A stretch of DNA of 40,466 nucleotides from Solirubrobacterales bacterium 70-9 (GCA_903970625.1 CAJCJG010000153.1:1-40466); one strand, 5' to 3'. Shown: positions 1 to 8,725, counted from the stretch's first letter. Translations and numbers: made by a program. Notes: a model not told the origin generated them from the letters alone.

Positions 1-137
1 CAGCCAGGATGCCTCGGCGTCCGGAATGCGCGCGAGTTCCGCGGCGAGGCGGTTCACCTCGGCTTGCACCGCCTTCAGTGCCTTTTCGAGTTTCGCGCTT
101 GGTGTGAACGACAGCAATCGGCACTCCGCCAAAAGGG
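1..137 (-). CDS. Partial ORF at the left edge, unknown, helical
   Basis: On the minus strand an open frame runs off the left edge of the window. It encodes a short charged, heptad-like helical stretch (about residues 10-35 read ALKAVQAEVNRLAAELARI) that would suit a coiled coil. The frame is closed upstream by a TAA near 160 and the only start-like codon after it is TTG near 137, with no clear ribosome binding site. It may be the N-terminus of a gene lying to the left or only a remnant. I do not recognise a family. Confidence 0.25.
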
Positions 138-161
138 AATCGCACAGAGATTCGCGTTAAT

Positions 162-204
162 GCACTACGTATCATAGGTGCGATGTAGTGCGATATGGTG
201 CGGT
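162..204. repeat. Short inverted repeat plus 10-bp phased TGCG repeats
   Basis: GCACTAC (162-168) and GTAGTGC (185-191) are perfect 7-bp inverted arms around a 16-bp centre. Overlapping them, TGCGAT (179-184), TGCGAT (189-194) and TGCGGT (199-204) recur every 10 bp, one helical turn. Such phased repeats suit an operator or a recombinase accessory site next to the integrase gene. Function is inferred only, and the repeats are short enough to be chance. Confidence 0.3.
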
Positions 205-425
205 CAAGCCGGTCGCCTCACGTATGACCGGATTCCGGCGCCGGCTTCAAAGGAAGCGACCGAGCGTGTGCCGAGCGCGCGTTGCCGATGAGGGGCAGGG
301 CAGGGGGCATCAGCTCGTCAGTTGCTCTGTAGGGACGCTGCCCCGGAACCGGAGCCTGATCCGCCGAAGCATCAACAGCTATCAATTCCGGCGTCCAGGA
401 AGCGGGCCGATCGCCGCCGCCGCCG

Positions 426-1676
426 CTATAGTACGCCGGTGAGCGGATGGCCGTCGAACAGGTCGCCGAATTCCAGGTACTCGCCCAGCACATCGAAGGA
501 TTTGTGGCGCCCGAGGCGCTTGAGCTTGGCGGGGTGTATGCCGCGATCCATGCCCGTGGTCAGCGCGCCGCGCTTGAGGCTGTGGCCGGCGAGGTCGCGC
601 CGGGCAAAGCCGGCGGCGACGGCGCGCGCCTGGACGATGTCGGCGATCGAGCGCGACGTGAGCGCTGCTTTGCCAATCTGGGGCGGAGCAGCCAAAGGTT
701 CCGGCGGCGTCAGCCGCTGGAATGGCTGGGGAGGGAGGGGAGGGGGAGCGTCTTCGGCAGCCTCTCCCGGCTGCGGGCCGTTGGCCGGCAGCTTGCCGCC
801 ACCTCGCGCGCCGCCACGCGCCGGGAGCCAGATTCGCCGGAAGACCGGACCGTCGGTGATGCCGGCGGCGGCGAGCCAGGCATTCAACGCGCGCACCGGG
901 CACAGCTCGGTCCGGCCGTAGGGCAGGGGGACGACGACGGAGTCAGTCTGCGATCCCTTGGTCTGTGGGATCGTCAGCCGCAATCCACGGTCGGTCTTCT
1001 CCAGCCGCTCGAACCGGATGGCCGCCAACTCCGAGCGGCGCAACGCGCCGGCGAAGCCGACCAGAAGCAGGGCGCGGTCGCGCTTGCCGCGCAAATCGTC
1101 TTGGATGGGCGCCAGCAGTTGCTGGATGATCGCGGCCGTGGCGGCGACCTTCTTCTCCGGTGATTGGCCTTTGGCCGCGGCGTCGCGGCGGATGCCGGCG
1201 ACAGTCTCCGAGACACAGGCGTCGTCGGTCGGCACCGGGCAGCCAGCGGCGCGGTGCAGGTAGCGGATCGCGGCGCGGCGCAGATCGATGGTGTTGGGCG
1301 TCATCTCCCGCCGGCGCTCGGCCGCCAGAAAGGCAGCCACGTCTTCGCCGCAGGCGGGCAGGGGAGGGAGGTCACGTTTCGCGCACCAGTCGCACCAGGC
1401 GCGCACCGCCGAGCGGTAGGCCGCGCGGGTGTTTTTCGCTTTCGCCATGCGCTGGTAGGCCTGGGCGGCGGCACGCTCGGCGCCGAGCGTGCCGTCCATC
1501 TCAGGCTCGGCGATCTCGACGGCATCGTCGAACCAGGCGCGGACAGCTTTGGCGTCGGCGCCGATCGGGGCCGGCGGGAGGAGGCGGGTAGGGGGGATCA
1601 CCGTCAGCGCCCCGCTTGCGGTCTCGCCCGGTGTGCCGGGCTGGCCGTCCGCGCCGCGCGCCGCGGATTCGGTCAT
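426..1676 (-). CDS. Tyrosine recombinase / phage-type integrase
   Basis: Site-specific tyrosine recombinase, probably the enzyme that moved the surrounding island. From the chosen ATG (1676) it is 416 residues. The N-terminal part has a SAM-like core-binding domain (NTRAAYRSAVRAWCDWC). The catalytic domain shows the first Arg in GALRRSELAAIR, the distal H-x-x-R in GHSLKRGALT, then LGRHKS and the nucleophilic Tyr in GEYLEFGDLF, 17 residues from the C-terminus (codon 477-479). The frame stays open upstream to 1922, with another ATG at 1778; the start at 1676 is a judgement and no strong ribosome binding site decides it. Odd: a Pro/Gly/Ala-rich insertion of roughly 60 residues lies between the beta-strand region after GPVFRR and the H-x-x-R motif, where integrases usually have a short linker. 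The family is secure; the target site is not identified. Confidence 0.88.
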   Translation of the reverse strand: MTESAARGADGQPGTPGETASGALTVIPPTRLLPPAPIGADAKAVRAWFDDAVEIAEPEMDGTLGAERAAAQAYQRMAKAKNTRAAYRSAVRAWCDWCAKRDLPPLPACGEDVAAFLAAERRREMTPNTIDLRRAAIRYLHRAAGCPVPTDDACVSETVAGIRRDAAAKGQSPEKKVAATAAIIQQLLAPIQDDLRGKRDRALLLVGFAGALRRSELAAIRFERLEKTDRGLRLTIPQTKGSQTDSVVVPLPYGRTELCPVRALNAWLAAAGITDGPVFRRIWLPARGGARGGGKLPANGPQPGEAAEDAPPPLPPQPFQRLTPPEPLAAPPQIGKAALTSRSIADIVQARAVAAGFARRDLAGHSLKRGALTTGMDRGIHPAKLKRLGRHKSFDVLGEYLEFGDLFDGHPLTGVL

Positions 1677-2294
1677 CGGGCACCGCCGGAGTGCCGGATC
1701 GTTTTCAGCCGCTTGCGTGGCGCCGTCTTCGCGGTAACAACTTCCTGGTGATAACCTGGGTAGGTTTTGATCGCCCATTGCCAGGCAACCTGCTGTTGCC
1801 GCGCCAATGCCGCCTTGGGCGTTCGGCGGCTTGGCAAGCGGGCCGACGCGGAGCGGCACCACGGATGCGGCCGCTGGCCGAGCGGACGCGTTGTCCGGTT
1901 GCCCTGGCGGGCCGGTTTGCAATGAACCAGGGGCATTTTTGGCGCGATCGCGGGCATGAAATCGCGTTTCGCACGCCCCTCCCGAAAAAGCAACCTACTT
2001 CCCACAAGGCAACTTATGAGAGGTAGGCGGTGGGGCAGGGGGGCTGTCCGGGCCTCCGAAAAAATAAAAAGCCTCTTTGAGCTTAAAGCCAGATACGGGT
2101 AAGCTCGCGCTCAACATGCTGATTCGTTGTATCCGTTCCAGACCGCTGGTGCCCTGTTTCGTGCTGCCACACGCGAGACGACAGCGCGCCCCAATTTGCC
2201 AACGGCCCATTGGCAAATTGGGGCGAGCCCGCCCGGCTGCCCGCCGAGCATCCAATGCCAACCGCGGCGGCCGCGGTCTTGGGCCCCTGCGATC
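1677..2294. other. 618-bp intergenic region between integrase and YhcG-type gene
   Basis: No gene I can support. Long frames exist on both strands, but they have shadow-like Arg/Ala/Pro-rich composition. The stretch 2040-2110 is locally A/T-rich (an A-run followed by GCCTC) and includes a weak hairpin whose minus-strand copy ends in a T-rich run. The notable content is the long palindrome at 2187-2225, listed separately. The two flanking genes diverge, so this region should hold the promoters of both. Confidence 0.5.
2187..2225. repeat. Perfect 16-bp-arm palindrome upstream of the YhcG-type nuclease
   Basis: CGCCCCAATTTGCCAA (2187-2202) is exactly complementary to TTGGCAAATTGGGGCG (2210-2225) around a 7-bp centre. 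It lies about 70 bp before the start of the nuclease gene, which suits an operator or an mRNA hairpin. A closely related imperfect palindrome lies inside the gene (2582-2614). Confidence 0.75.
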
Positions 2295-3335
2295 ATGACC
2301 GCCCCTCCCGTCCCTGCTGACTATCCCGCCTGGCTCGCCGACCTGAAAACGCGGATTCGCGAGACGCGGCTCCGCGCCGCCCTCGCGGTCAACAGCCAAC
2401 TCATTGGCCTCTACTGGCGAATCGGCCGCGACATTCTGGAGCGGCAGGCCGAGCAGGGCTGGGGCAGCAAAATCGTGGGCCGGCTCGCGGCCGACCTGCG
2501 CGCCGAGTTCCCCGACGCCCGCGGCTTCTCGTCGGCCAACTTGCGCTACATGAAATCTTTTGCCGAGGCCTGGCCCGACCCGGCAATTCTCCAACGGCTC
2601 GTTGGCAAATTGCCTTGGGGTCAAAACATCGAGCTCCTCGCCGTCAAGGACCCGGCGGCCCGGCTCTGGTACGCCGAGGCCGTGCTCGAAAACGGCTGGA
2701 GCCGCCCTGTCCTGGCCGCCCAGATCGACACGCAGGCGCATGCGCGGCGCGGCAAGGCCCTGACGAATTTTTCGCGGACGCTGCCGCCGGAAACCTCCGA
2801 ACTGGCGCAGCAGGTGTTGAAGGACCCCTACCAGTTCGACTTCCTGACCCTGCGTGCGGCCGCTCACGAGCGTGAAGTCGAGAGGGCCCTCGTCACCCGG
2901 GTCAAGGACCTGCTGCTCGAGTTGGGAAAAGGGTTTTCATTCATCGCCAGCCAGCATCATATCGAGGTCGGCGGACAGGATTTTTATGTCGACCTGCTCT
3001 TCTATCATCGCAAGTTACGCTGCCTCGTGGCTGTTGACCTGAAGACGGGACCGTTCCGGCCGGAACACGCGGGCAAGATGAATTTCTATCTCGCCGCTCT
3101 GGACGATCTCGAGCGTGAGCCCGACGACAGTCCGAGCATCGGCCTCATTCTCTGCCGCGAACATAACCGCGTGGTCGTCGAGTATGCTCTGCGGAATGTG
3201 GACACGCCGATCGGCGTCGCCCGCTACCAGCTGCTGCCGCCCGAAACCTTGCCGGAGGATCTCGCCGGCGCCTTGCCCACCCAGGACGAGCTGGAGCCCG
3301 GCATGCTGCCGGGGGACGGGCCCAGCGATGAATAA
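2295..3335 (+). CDS. yhcG: YhcG/DUF1016-family PD-(D/E)XK nuclease
   Basis: DUF1016 protein of 346 residues, a family of predicted nucleases found on mobile elements and in restriction-like or defence contexts. The N-terminal DUF1016_N domain (about residues 10-160) has the typical LIGLYWRIGRDI and FSSANLRYMKSFAEAW stretches. The C-terminal nuclease domain (about 190-320) carries the catalytic pattern: D233 in DFYVDLLFYH and D248-L-K250 in VAVDLKTG, followed by the conserved PEHAGKMNFYL. The ATG at 2295 was chosen because homology begins there; the frame is open to 2127 but the upstream part runs through the palindrome. The ribosome binding site is weak. It stands alone, 120 bp before the next gene. 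Biological target is not known from the sequence; E. coli YhcG-like proteins are only broadly linked to DNA processing. Confidence 0.9.
   Translation: MTAPPVPADYPAWLADLKTRIRETRLRAALAVNSQLIGLYWRIGRDILERQAEQGWGSKIVGRLAADLRAEFPDARGFSSANLRYMKSFAEAWPDPAILQRLVGKLPWGQNIELLAVKDPAARLWYAEAVLENGWSRPVLAAQIDTQAHARRGKALTNFSRTLPPETSELAQQVLKDPYQFDFLTLRAAAHEREVERALVTRVKDLLLELGKGFSFIASQHHIEVGGQDFYVDLLFYHRKLRCLVAVDLKTGPFRPEHAGKMNFYLAALDDLEREPDDSPSIGLILCREHNRVVVEYALRNVDTPIGVARYQLLPPETLPEDLAGALPTQDELEPGMLPGDGPSDE
2582..2614. repeat. Intragenic imperfect palindrome resembling the upstream one
   Basis: GGCAATTCTCCAA (2582-2594) and TTGGCAAATTGCC (2602-2614) pair at 11 of 13 positions around a 7-bp centre. Aligned with the upstream palindrome, 25 of 29 central bases match (shared core CCAACGG, then TTGGCAAATTG). 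It encodes the conserved QRLVGKLPWG segment of the nuclease. Confidence 0.6.
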
Positions 3336-3455
3336 GTGGCCTTGGCGCGTCACCCTGGATTCGAGACTTCATCACCGCCGAGCATGGGCGATCGGGAGGG
3401 GCGGGCACCCCCGGCCTCTCCACGCCATGCCGCCCGCCGCCGCCGGGGTGCGCTG

Positions 3456-4634
3456 ATGCTCGAAAGCCTCGTGCGCGCCGATCGCCCGGCCACCGCATTC
3501 GACGCAACGCTGTTGGGAGCGCTCGAACGCGCGTCAGGCGCCATTGCCCGGCTCGACCAGGCGCTCGACAATCACCCCCTGCGGACCGCTTTTCTCTACC
3601 GGACCCGGCTCGAGGCGGTACGGCGTCAGGCGTCGGTCGACGGCCACAGCATCGACCCCTGGCACCTGGCCGCCGTCCTGGAGGGGCTGCGTCTGCGGAT
3701 GGATCACGCGCTGCGAATCGTCGATCGCGGGCAGATCTTCGAGGCGGCGCGGAGTGCGCTCACGCTGCATCAATGGATCGTGGAGCCGGACTTCGATCAG
3801 GAGGGCGAAATCCAGGAAGCAGAGCATCATCTTGCCAATGCCGCCGGGCTGGTCGGCCTCGGTGAGGCACTCTGGTCCTGGCTAGAGTCGGGTCGAACCC
3901 GGCCGCCGGTCCGCGGCGCTCTCGTGCGTTTCTGGACCAAAAACCGCCTTCTCCGGGCGCCCGTCCCGCTCACCGGTCCCCGCGCCCTGAGCGCCGAGGC
4001 GCCTCACGGGCGAGCGGAATGGATGGTGGTGTTTCTGGATGCGCTCGCGAGCGAGGCGACAGACTACATGGAGATGCTGCGCAGCCTCGAACGCTGTTGG
4101 ATCGCCGCCCGTGCCCGGGTTCCCGCACAGCGCAGCACCTCGCGCGCGGCGCTCGCCGTCGACGTGATGGCGGCTACGCCGCTGATCTCGGCGACCACGC
4201 TGGCGACGGCGATCGGCATGTCGATCAAATGTATGACCGAGTTGCTAGACCGGTTCGTAGCCACGGAGATCGCCGTCGAGGTCACGCACCGGTCAGCGCG
4301 ACGGCTGTTTGGTCTCGCGGAGATGGCTCCGGTGCGCGCCGCGACGACCGCGCCGCGGCGGCCGATCCCCGGGCGGGGACGGGGGCGGCCTCGGTCGGAA
4401 GACTTCCCAGAAGAGCCGGTTGCGCCTACCGCGCCGCTGCCGCCGATGTCCCGTTTCCAGCATCCGCCGATCGACTACGGCGCGCTGGAGGAGGCGATGG
4501 CTCATTGCGACGCGACAATACGGACCGCTCGCATCCGCCTCCAGGCACTCGGTAGCGCATGCTCCTTGGCATCTGGCCTCGATACAGCTTCAAGCCGGCG
4601 GTTTGGAGCATGCGCAGGCCATTGCCGCGAATGA
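3456..4634 (+). CDS. RHE_PE00001-family protein (DUF1612 plus helix-turn-helix)
   Basis: 392-residue protein of the RHE_PE00001 type, common on rhizobial and other alphaproteobacterial plasmids and islands; function undetermined. The N-terminal half (about 1-250) is the DUF1612-like helical region with the characteristic TAFLYRTRLEAV and EWMVVFLDALASEATD stretches. After it comes a helix-turn-helix segment (AALAVDVMAATPLISATTLATAIGMSIKCMTELLDRFV), then EVTHRSARRLFGL and a basic PGRGRGRPR linker. The start at ATG 3456 is preceded by GGGGTG at suitable distance; the frame extends to 3336 but that part is low-complexity. The C-terminus after about residue 360 looks atypical, so a small 3' rearrangement is possible. 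Family recognition is from memory of the conserved blocks. Confidence 0.8.
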   Translation: MLESLVRADRPATAFDATLLGALERASGAIARLDQALDNHPLRTAFLYRTRLEAVRRQASVDGHSIDPWHLAAVLEGLRLRMDHALRIVDRGQIFEAARSALTLHQWIVEPDFDQEGEIQEAEHHLANAAGLVGLGEALWSWLESGRTRPPVRGALVRFWTKNRLLRAPVPLTGPRALSAEAPHGRAEWMVVFLDALASEATDYMEMLRSLERCWIAARARVPAQRSTSRAALAVDVMAATPLISATTLATAIGMSIKCMTELLDRFVATEIAVEVTHRSARRLFGLAEMAPVRAATTAPRRPIPGRGRGRPRSEDFPEEPVAPTAPLPPMSRFQHPPIDYGALEEAMAHCDATIRTARIRLQALGSACSLASGLDTASSRRFGACAGHCRE

Positions 4635-4840
4635 GAATTCGCGTACGAACTTTGTGCTCCCACCAAGGAGCGGCTGACGCAGGACGGTGGGGAGCGAAGC
4701 AGGCTTTTACCATGGCACGCGGCAAACGAAACCGCCCTTCCAGCCTTGTCAAGCGCCTCGATGCGAGTCAACCTTGCCCAGACCGCTCGCAATTTCGTGA
4801 GATGGGGCTACAAGGGCGCTTCCCATCTAGACCTAATCAA

Positions 4841-6085
4841 ATGGCCAAGAAACCCTCGACACCCACTCAAGCTGCTGTCACGTCGCGAACCGCGGATTAT
4901 ACGATCCAGGGTTTTTTATACCAGTTCAACAAGACACTGCTTTCAATCATCGAAGCGAGCGATGACGCGGAGATCGTAGTTGAGGGTTTGATCGAGGATA
5001 TCGACATCCACGGTCCACTTCAAACGACAGCGATCCAGTGTAAATATCACGAAGGTCAGGATACGTTTCAGCTGAGCCTGCTCTATAAGCCAATTCTACA
5101 GATGATGAATCACTTCAAAAGTCATTCGTCCTTGCCAATAACCTACAAGATTTATTGCTACTGTCCCGACAAGGTAAACGCCGGTACGTTTTATATCACA
5201 GAACAAGACGCAAATACGATTCTCGGCTCTACCAACAAAGCGCTGGCTTCTTTGATCGCTGGGGTCAGAGGCATCATCGACGTAGCGGCCTTCATCGCGC
5301 GCTTCCATATCGAGTTTGGTGTCGAGCTTGCCGAGCTCGTTGCCCACGTTCATCTGAAGTTCTTGGATCATGGGTTCGACTGCGACGACACTCCAATACT
5401 GATCTACCCGAACGCTATCCACTCAATCGCCATGTTGAGTATAGATCACGACGAAGGGCGCCGTCGTGTGGGCAAGGCAGGGTTTCTTGGCACACTTCGT
5501 ACGATCCGGAAAACGGCGATTTCACGATGGACGCTCTCTCTCAGGACGAAAGAGCAGCTGTTGAAAGCCAAGCGAACGGAGTTAAAACCCAATATTGTTA
5601 AAAATGTGCGCAAGCGGACATTCATTATCTCACCCGAGAACTTGGAAGACTTCGAAGAGGGGATTGTCGTCTTCATATCCGACTTCCTAGACAAATGCCA
5701 CTCGAAGCCGGCGCACACGGAGACCCCCATTTTTTGCTTGGACTGCGATGATCAAGTGTTTTCCTCCATACGGCGGCGCATCTATGAGAAGGGCATAATC
5801 GCGAACGACGGTCTAGTCGGGACCGATTACGTGAGGGAACGATTCACGCGTGCACCCATGGTGACCCGGACGCAGGGCCAGGTCACACGAGAGTTCTCGA
5901 TCCGCCTGCTCCGCTATGAGGTGGACCCTGAAGTATTGAATGTCCCGAAGTGCGACGACCTTGTCGTTATCAGCCCGAAGCGGTATCCGCAGCCTCGGAT
6001 TACCGATGTCAATGAAGAGCAGCTCGCGACCGAAAGCCTGCTCCAAGCGAAATATCTCCTGGGAGTGTCTGATGTCTACGAGTGA
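4841..6085 (+). CDS. DUF4297/Cap4-like dsDNA nuclease partner of HerA
   Basis: 414-residue protein with an N-terminal restriction-endonuclease-like domain of the DUF4297/Cap4 kind: YTIQGFLYQFNKTLL (20-34), acidic EGLIEDIDI (E49, E52, D53, D55) and Q66-C-K68 in AIQCKYH form the E-D-QxK metal-binding pattern. The rest (about 100-414) is mixed helix and strand with no domain I recognise. It overlaps the downstream HerA gene by 14 bp, so translation is coupled. Nuclease-HerA pairs are known as antiphage systems in which the ATPase hexamer assembles with the nuclease; that role is inferred here. Start choice: ATG 4841 lies just before the domain, but it has no good ribosome binding site, and in-frame ATGs exist at 4712 and 4802. 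Its codons are clearly richer in A/T than those of genes on either side, a sign of separate acquisition. Confidence 0.8.
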   Translation: MAKKPSTPTQAAVTSRTADYTIQGFLYQFNKTLLSIIEASDDAEIVVEGLIEDIDIHGPLQTTAIQCKYHEGQDTFQLSLLYKPILQMMNHFKSHSSLPITYKIYCYCPDKVNAGTFYITEQDANTILGSTNKALASLIAGVRGIIDVAAFIARFHIEFGVELAELVAHVHLKFLDHGFDCDDTPILIYPNAIHSIAMLSIDHDEGRRRVGKAGFLGTLRTIRKTAISRWTLSLRTKEQLLKAKRTELKPNIVKNVRKRTFIISPENLEDFEEGIVVFISDFLDKCHSKPAHTETPIFCLDCDDQVFSSIRRRIYEKGIIANDGLVGTDYVRERFTRAPMVTRTQGQVTREFSIRLLRYEVDPEVLNVPKCDDLVVISPKRYPQPRITDVNEEQLATESLLQAKYLLGVSDVYE

Positions 6086-7868
6086 CCAAAAGATTGGCTA
6101 CGTGATGTCAAGCGCTGCCGACACCATCAATGTGCGCATCGATACACTAAAGGAGTTCGAGGCGCATAAGGCTAATTTGCAAGTCGGGCGCTACCTCAAG
6201 ATTGCCGAGGGCAACTCAGACTTCGTCATCGCGATCATCCGCAACTTAAAGGGATCAAATCACCCCATCGAAAACGACATCGCTTGGACCTTCGAACTCG
6301 AGTGTCAGCCATTGGGCACCCTCGCCGACGGGAAGGAGTTCAAACGGGGAAGTTCGTTGCTCCCGGTGCCGACGGAAGCTGTTTTTGCCGTCGATCAAGG
6401 CACGCTCGATTTGATTTTCGCAGCGGGTGCGAAATTCGATTACCCCATAGCGCCTCTGGCCATGAACAACCGGATCAACCTTATGGTCAATGGCAACGGC
6501 TTTTTCGGGAAGCATGTCGCCGTGGTGGGCTCAACCGGGTCCGGAAAGTCATGCACGGTAGCACGTATCCTTCAGGATGCCGTTGGGATCGCGCAAGGGA
6601 AAAACAAACATGCAAAGGCGCAGAAAAATGCTCACGTTGTTATCTTTGACATTCATGCGGAGTATGCGCGGGCGTTCCGATTGGGTGACGATCAGAACTT
6701 CACGTTGAATGTCCTCAATGTCGAGACGTTGGCTCTTCCCTACTGGCTGATGAACGCCGAAGAGTTGGAGAGCCTCTTTATAGAGAGCAATGAGGCCAAC
6801 TCTTACAACCAGGTTTCAATATTTAAACAAGCCGTTCTCCTGAATAAGGCAAAACACAATCCTTCAATCAAGGAGATGACCTATGACTGCCCAGTCTATT
6901 TCTCAATTCAGGAAGTTGCGCGCTATATAGAGAATATGAACCGCGGGGTAATCGGGAAATTACCGAATGAGAATCTTCCGAAGCTCGCCGATAAGACACT
7001 AGTGAAATCGCGCGAAGAGAAATACTTTGATCAAGTTCACGAGTTCGTCCCGTCATCGACGTCAAATGCCGAGAAAGCCTCCAATGGCCCCTTCAATGGA
7101 GAGTTTAACCGGTTTGTATCACGGCTTAGCACGACTTTATCGGATCGGCGCCTGAGCTTCATTCTCAGTCCTATCAAGGCGGACGGGAAGGTCTTCTCAA
7201 CGGTCGACTTTGAGCAGATTATGAAGCAATTCATCGGGTATCTGACGAAGTCAAATGTCACCGTGATTGACCTCAGTGGCATTCCGTTCGAGGTTATGAG
7301 TATCACGGTCTCACTCGTGGCGAGGCTCATATTCGACTTTAGCTTTCACTACTCGAAAATGCGTCATAAGGATAAAAAATTAAACGACATTCCAGTCATG
7401 GTCGTGTGCGAAGAAGCCCACAACTACATACCGAAGAGCGATATCGCAGCCTACAAGTCGTCGCGGAAATCAATCGAGAGAATTGCGAAGGAGGGCCGAA
7501 AATACGGGCTTAGTCTTATGATCGTAAGCCAGAGGCCGGCCGAAGTGTCCGATACCATATTCGCTCAATGCAGCAATTTTATATCGCTCAGATTGACGAA
7601 CAGCGATGATCAGGCTTACGTCCGCCATTTGATACCTAACAACGTTAATAGCATTACAGACGTTCTGCCGAATTTGGCAGATGGTGAAGCTGTAGTCGTG
7701 GGTGATGCGATGCTGATGCCTGCCATTATTAAGATGGAGAAGCCAGACCCCGAGCCGCAGTCCGAGAGCATCGATGTCTATCGCGAGTGGCGGGAAGAAT
7801 GGCGAGACATCAGCTTTGCGGAGGTCATCAAGAGGTGGCAGAAGGAGGTAGCGGAAAAGGCGACCTGA
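6072..7868 (+). CDS. herA: HerA-type DNA translocase ATPase (defence-associated)
   Basis: 598-residue HerA/FtsK-superfamily ATPase with DUF87. The N-terminal beta-barrel-like HAS domain covers about 1-130. The Walker A motif GSTGSGKS is at about 153-160, followed by FDIHAEYARAF. The Walker B motif is VMVVCEEAHNYIP at about 441-453, and the HerA signature region KEGRKYGLSLMIVSQRPAEVS comes next, with its conserved Arg and the SQRP sensor. HerA hexamers move on double-stranded DNA and, in defence systems, activate a partner nuclease or Sir2; the partner here is the upstream DUF4297-like nuclease. The ATG at 6072 has GGGAG 7 bp ahead and lies inside the 3' end of the nuclease gene. It is low in GC like its partner. 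A trypsin-like protease gene starts 37 bp after the stop. Confidence 0.92.
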   Translation: MSTSDQKIGYVMSSAADTINVRIDTLKEFEAHKANLQVGRYLKIAEGNSDFVIAIIRNLKGSNHPIENDIAWTFELECQPLGTLADGKEFKRGSSLLPVPTEAVFAVDQGTLDLIFAAGAKFDYPIAPLAMNNRINLMVNGNGFFGKHVAVVGSTGSGKSCTVARILQDAVGIAQGKNKHAKAQKNAHVVIFDIHAEYARAFRLGDDQNFTLNVLNVETLALPYWLMNAEELESLFIESNEANSYNQVSIFKQAVLLNKAKHNPSIKEMTYDCPVYFSIQEVARYIENMNRGVIGKLPNENLPKLADKTLVKSREEKYFDQVHEFVPSSTSNAEKASNGPFNGEFNRFVSRLSTTLSDRRLSFILSPIKADGKVFSTVDFEQIMKQFIGYLTKSNVTVIDLSGIPFEVMSITVSLVARLIFDFSFHYSKMRHKDKKLNDIPVMVVCEEAHNYIPKSDIAAYKSSRKSIERIAKEGRKYGLSLMIVSQRPAEVSDTIFAQCSNFISLRLTNSDDQAYVRHLIPNNVNSITDVLPNLADGEAVVVGDAMLMPAIIKMEKPDPEPQSESIDVYREWREEWRDISFAEVIKRWQKEVAEKAT

Positions 7869-7905
7869 CCTAGCTTCCGCCCGCTCTGCGGCAGTACTGA
7901 CCGCG

Positions 7906-8725
7906 ATGGCTGACCAGAACTCGGATATCGCGGAACCCAAGCTGCTCTTCAGCAGAGAAGAGTGGGAGGCGGCGATGCCCAAGCTCACCGCCGACATAAC
8001 CGCTTATCTGAAGCAGTATCGGACGCCGGTCTTCATCGACCGGGGCAACCACGACGAACCCTGGGGATCGGGATCGTTCGTCGAAGTTGGGAACAACCGG
8101 TTCGTCCTGACCAACGAGCATGTTGCCCTGGCCAGACCGACCGGCGAGCAGCTTGGCGTCCGCTTCGATGAGCAAGACCAATCGCTGTGCATCGTGGGCG
8201 ATCACCTTGAATTGCCCTGGCCTTGGGATCTCGCCCTGCTGCCCATCACCGACGCAGCTTGGTCGACGCTTCCACACGGATCACCCGCGATCCGACCAGA
8301 TTGGAACCGCGCTCACGCCGGTTCCAACCGAGGTGTTCGCCTTTGCCGGATACGCTGGCGAGCGCACGAAATTCGTCTTCGGCACAATGCAGTTCGGTGC
8401 GACCACCAGCCTCGCCCGGGAGCTGTATCTTGAATTTCACGCGGAGATCGACAGCCGATTCCACCTGGGTCTGGGCTACCTGCCGGATAGCGCAACGAGT
8501 GTAGTTGGCGACCGCGACCTACCAAAGCCGCCTGGGCTGAGTGGAGCGACGGTGTGGAACACCTGCTTTGTCGAGGCGAAGGCCGCTGGAGTCGAATGGT
8601 CGCCCGAACAGGCGAAGGTGGCTGGGGTGGTTCGGGGCTGGCCATCCGGACAGGGCGTCATCGTCGCGACGAAAGCCGAGCACGTCCGCAGATTCCTACT
8701 TGGCGCTCTACACGCCTCAACCTAG
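7906..8725 (+). pseudogene. Trypsin-like serine protease, interrupted by a frameshift
   Basis: About 272 residues if the frame is restored. The first frame (7906 to about 8285) gives GSGSFVEVGNNRFVLTNEHV with catalytic His72 and then WPWDLALLP with catalytic Asp108. The second frame (about 8285-8725) gives TEVFAFAGYAGERTKF and PGLSGATVWN, with the nucleophilic Ser encoded at 8540-8542 in a G-x-S-G motif. All three residues of a chymotrypsin-fold triad are therefore present but in two frames that differ by one extra base, near 8280-8300. Either the gene is broken, or there is a sequence error, or frameshifting is programmed; no slippery heptamer is obvious at the switch. It follows herA by 37 bp in the same direction, so it may be the third member of the nuclease-HerA module or a passenger. 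GC is higher than in those two genes. Confidence 0.75.

Noticed and set aside
1616-2026. A 136-codon plus-strand ORF upstream of the YhcG-type gene
   Set aside because: Arg/Pro-rich antisense-type composition, overlaps the integrase 5' end, and shows no recognisable motif.
2045-2100. Possible terminator hairpin with T-rich tail on the minus strand
   Set aside because: The stem is short and mismatched, and no minus-strand gene ends there.
4019-4555. A 178-codon plus-strand ORF inside the RHE_PE00001-family gene
   Set aside because: Shadow frame of a high-GC gene with the real family motifs in the other frame.
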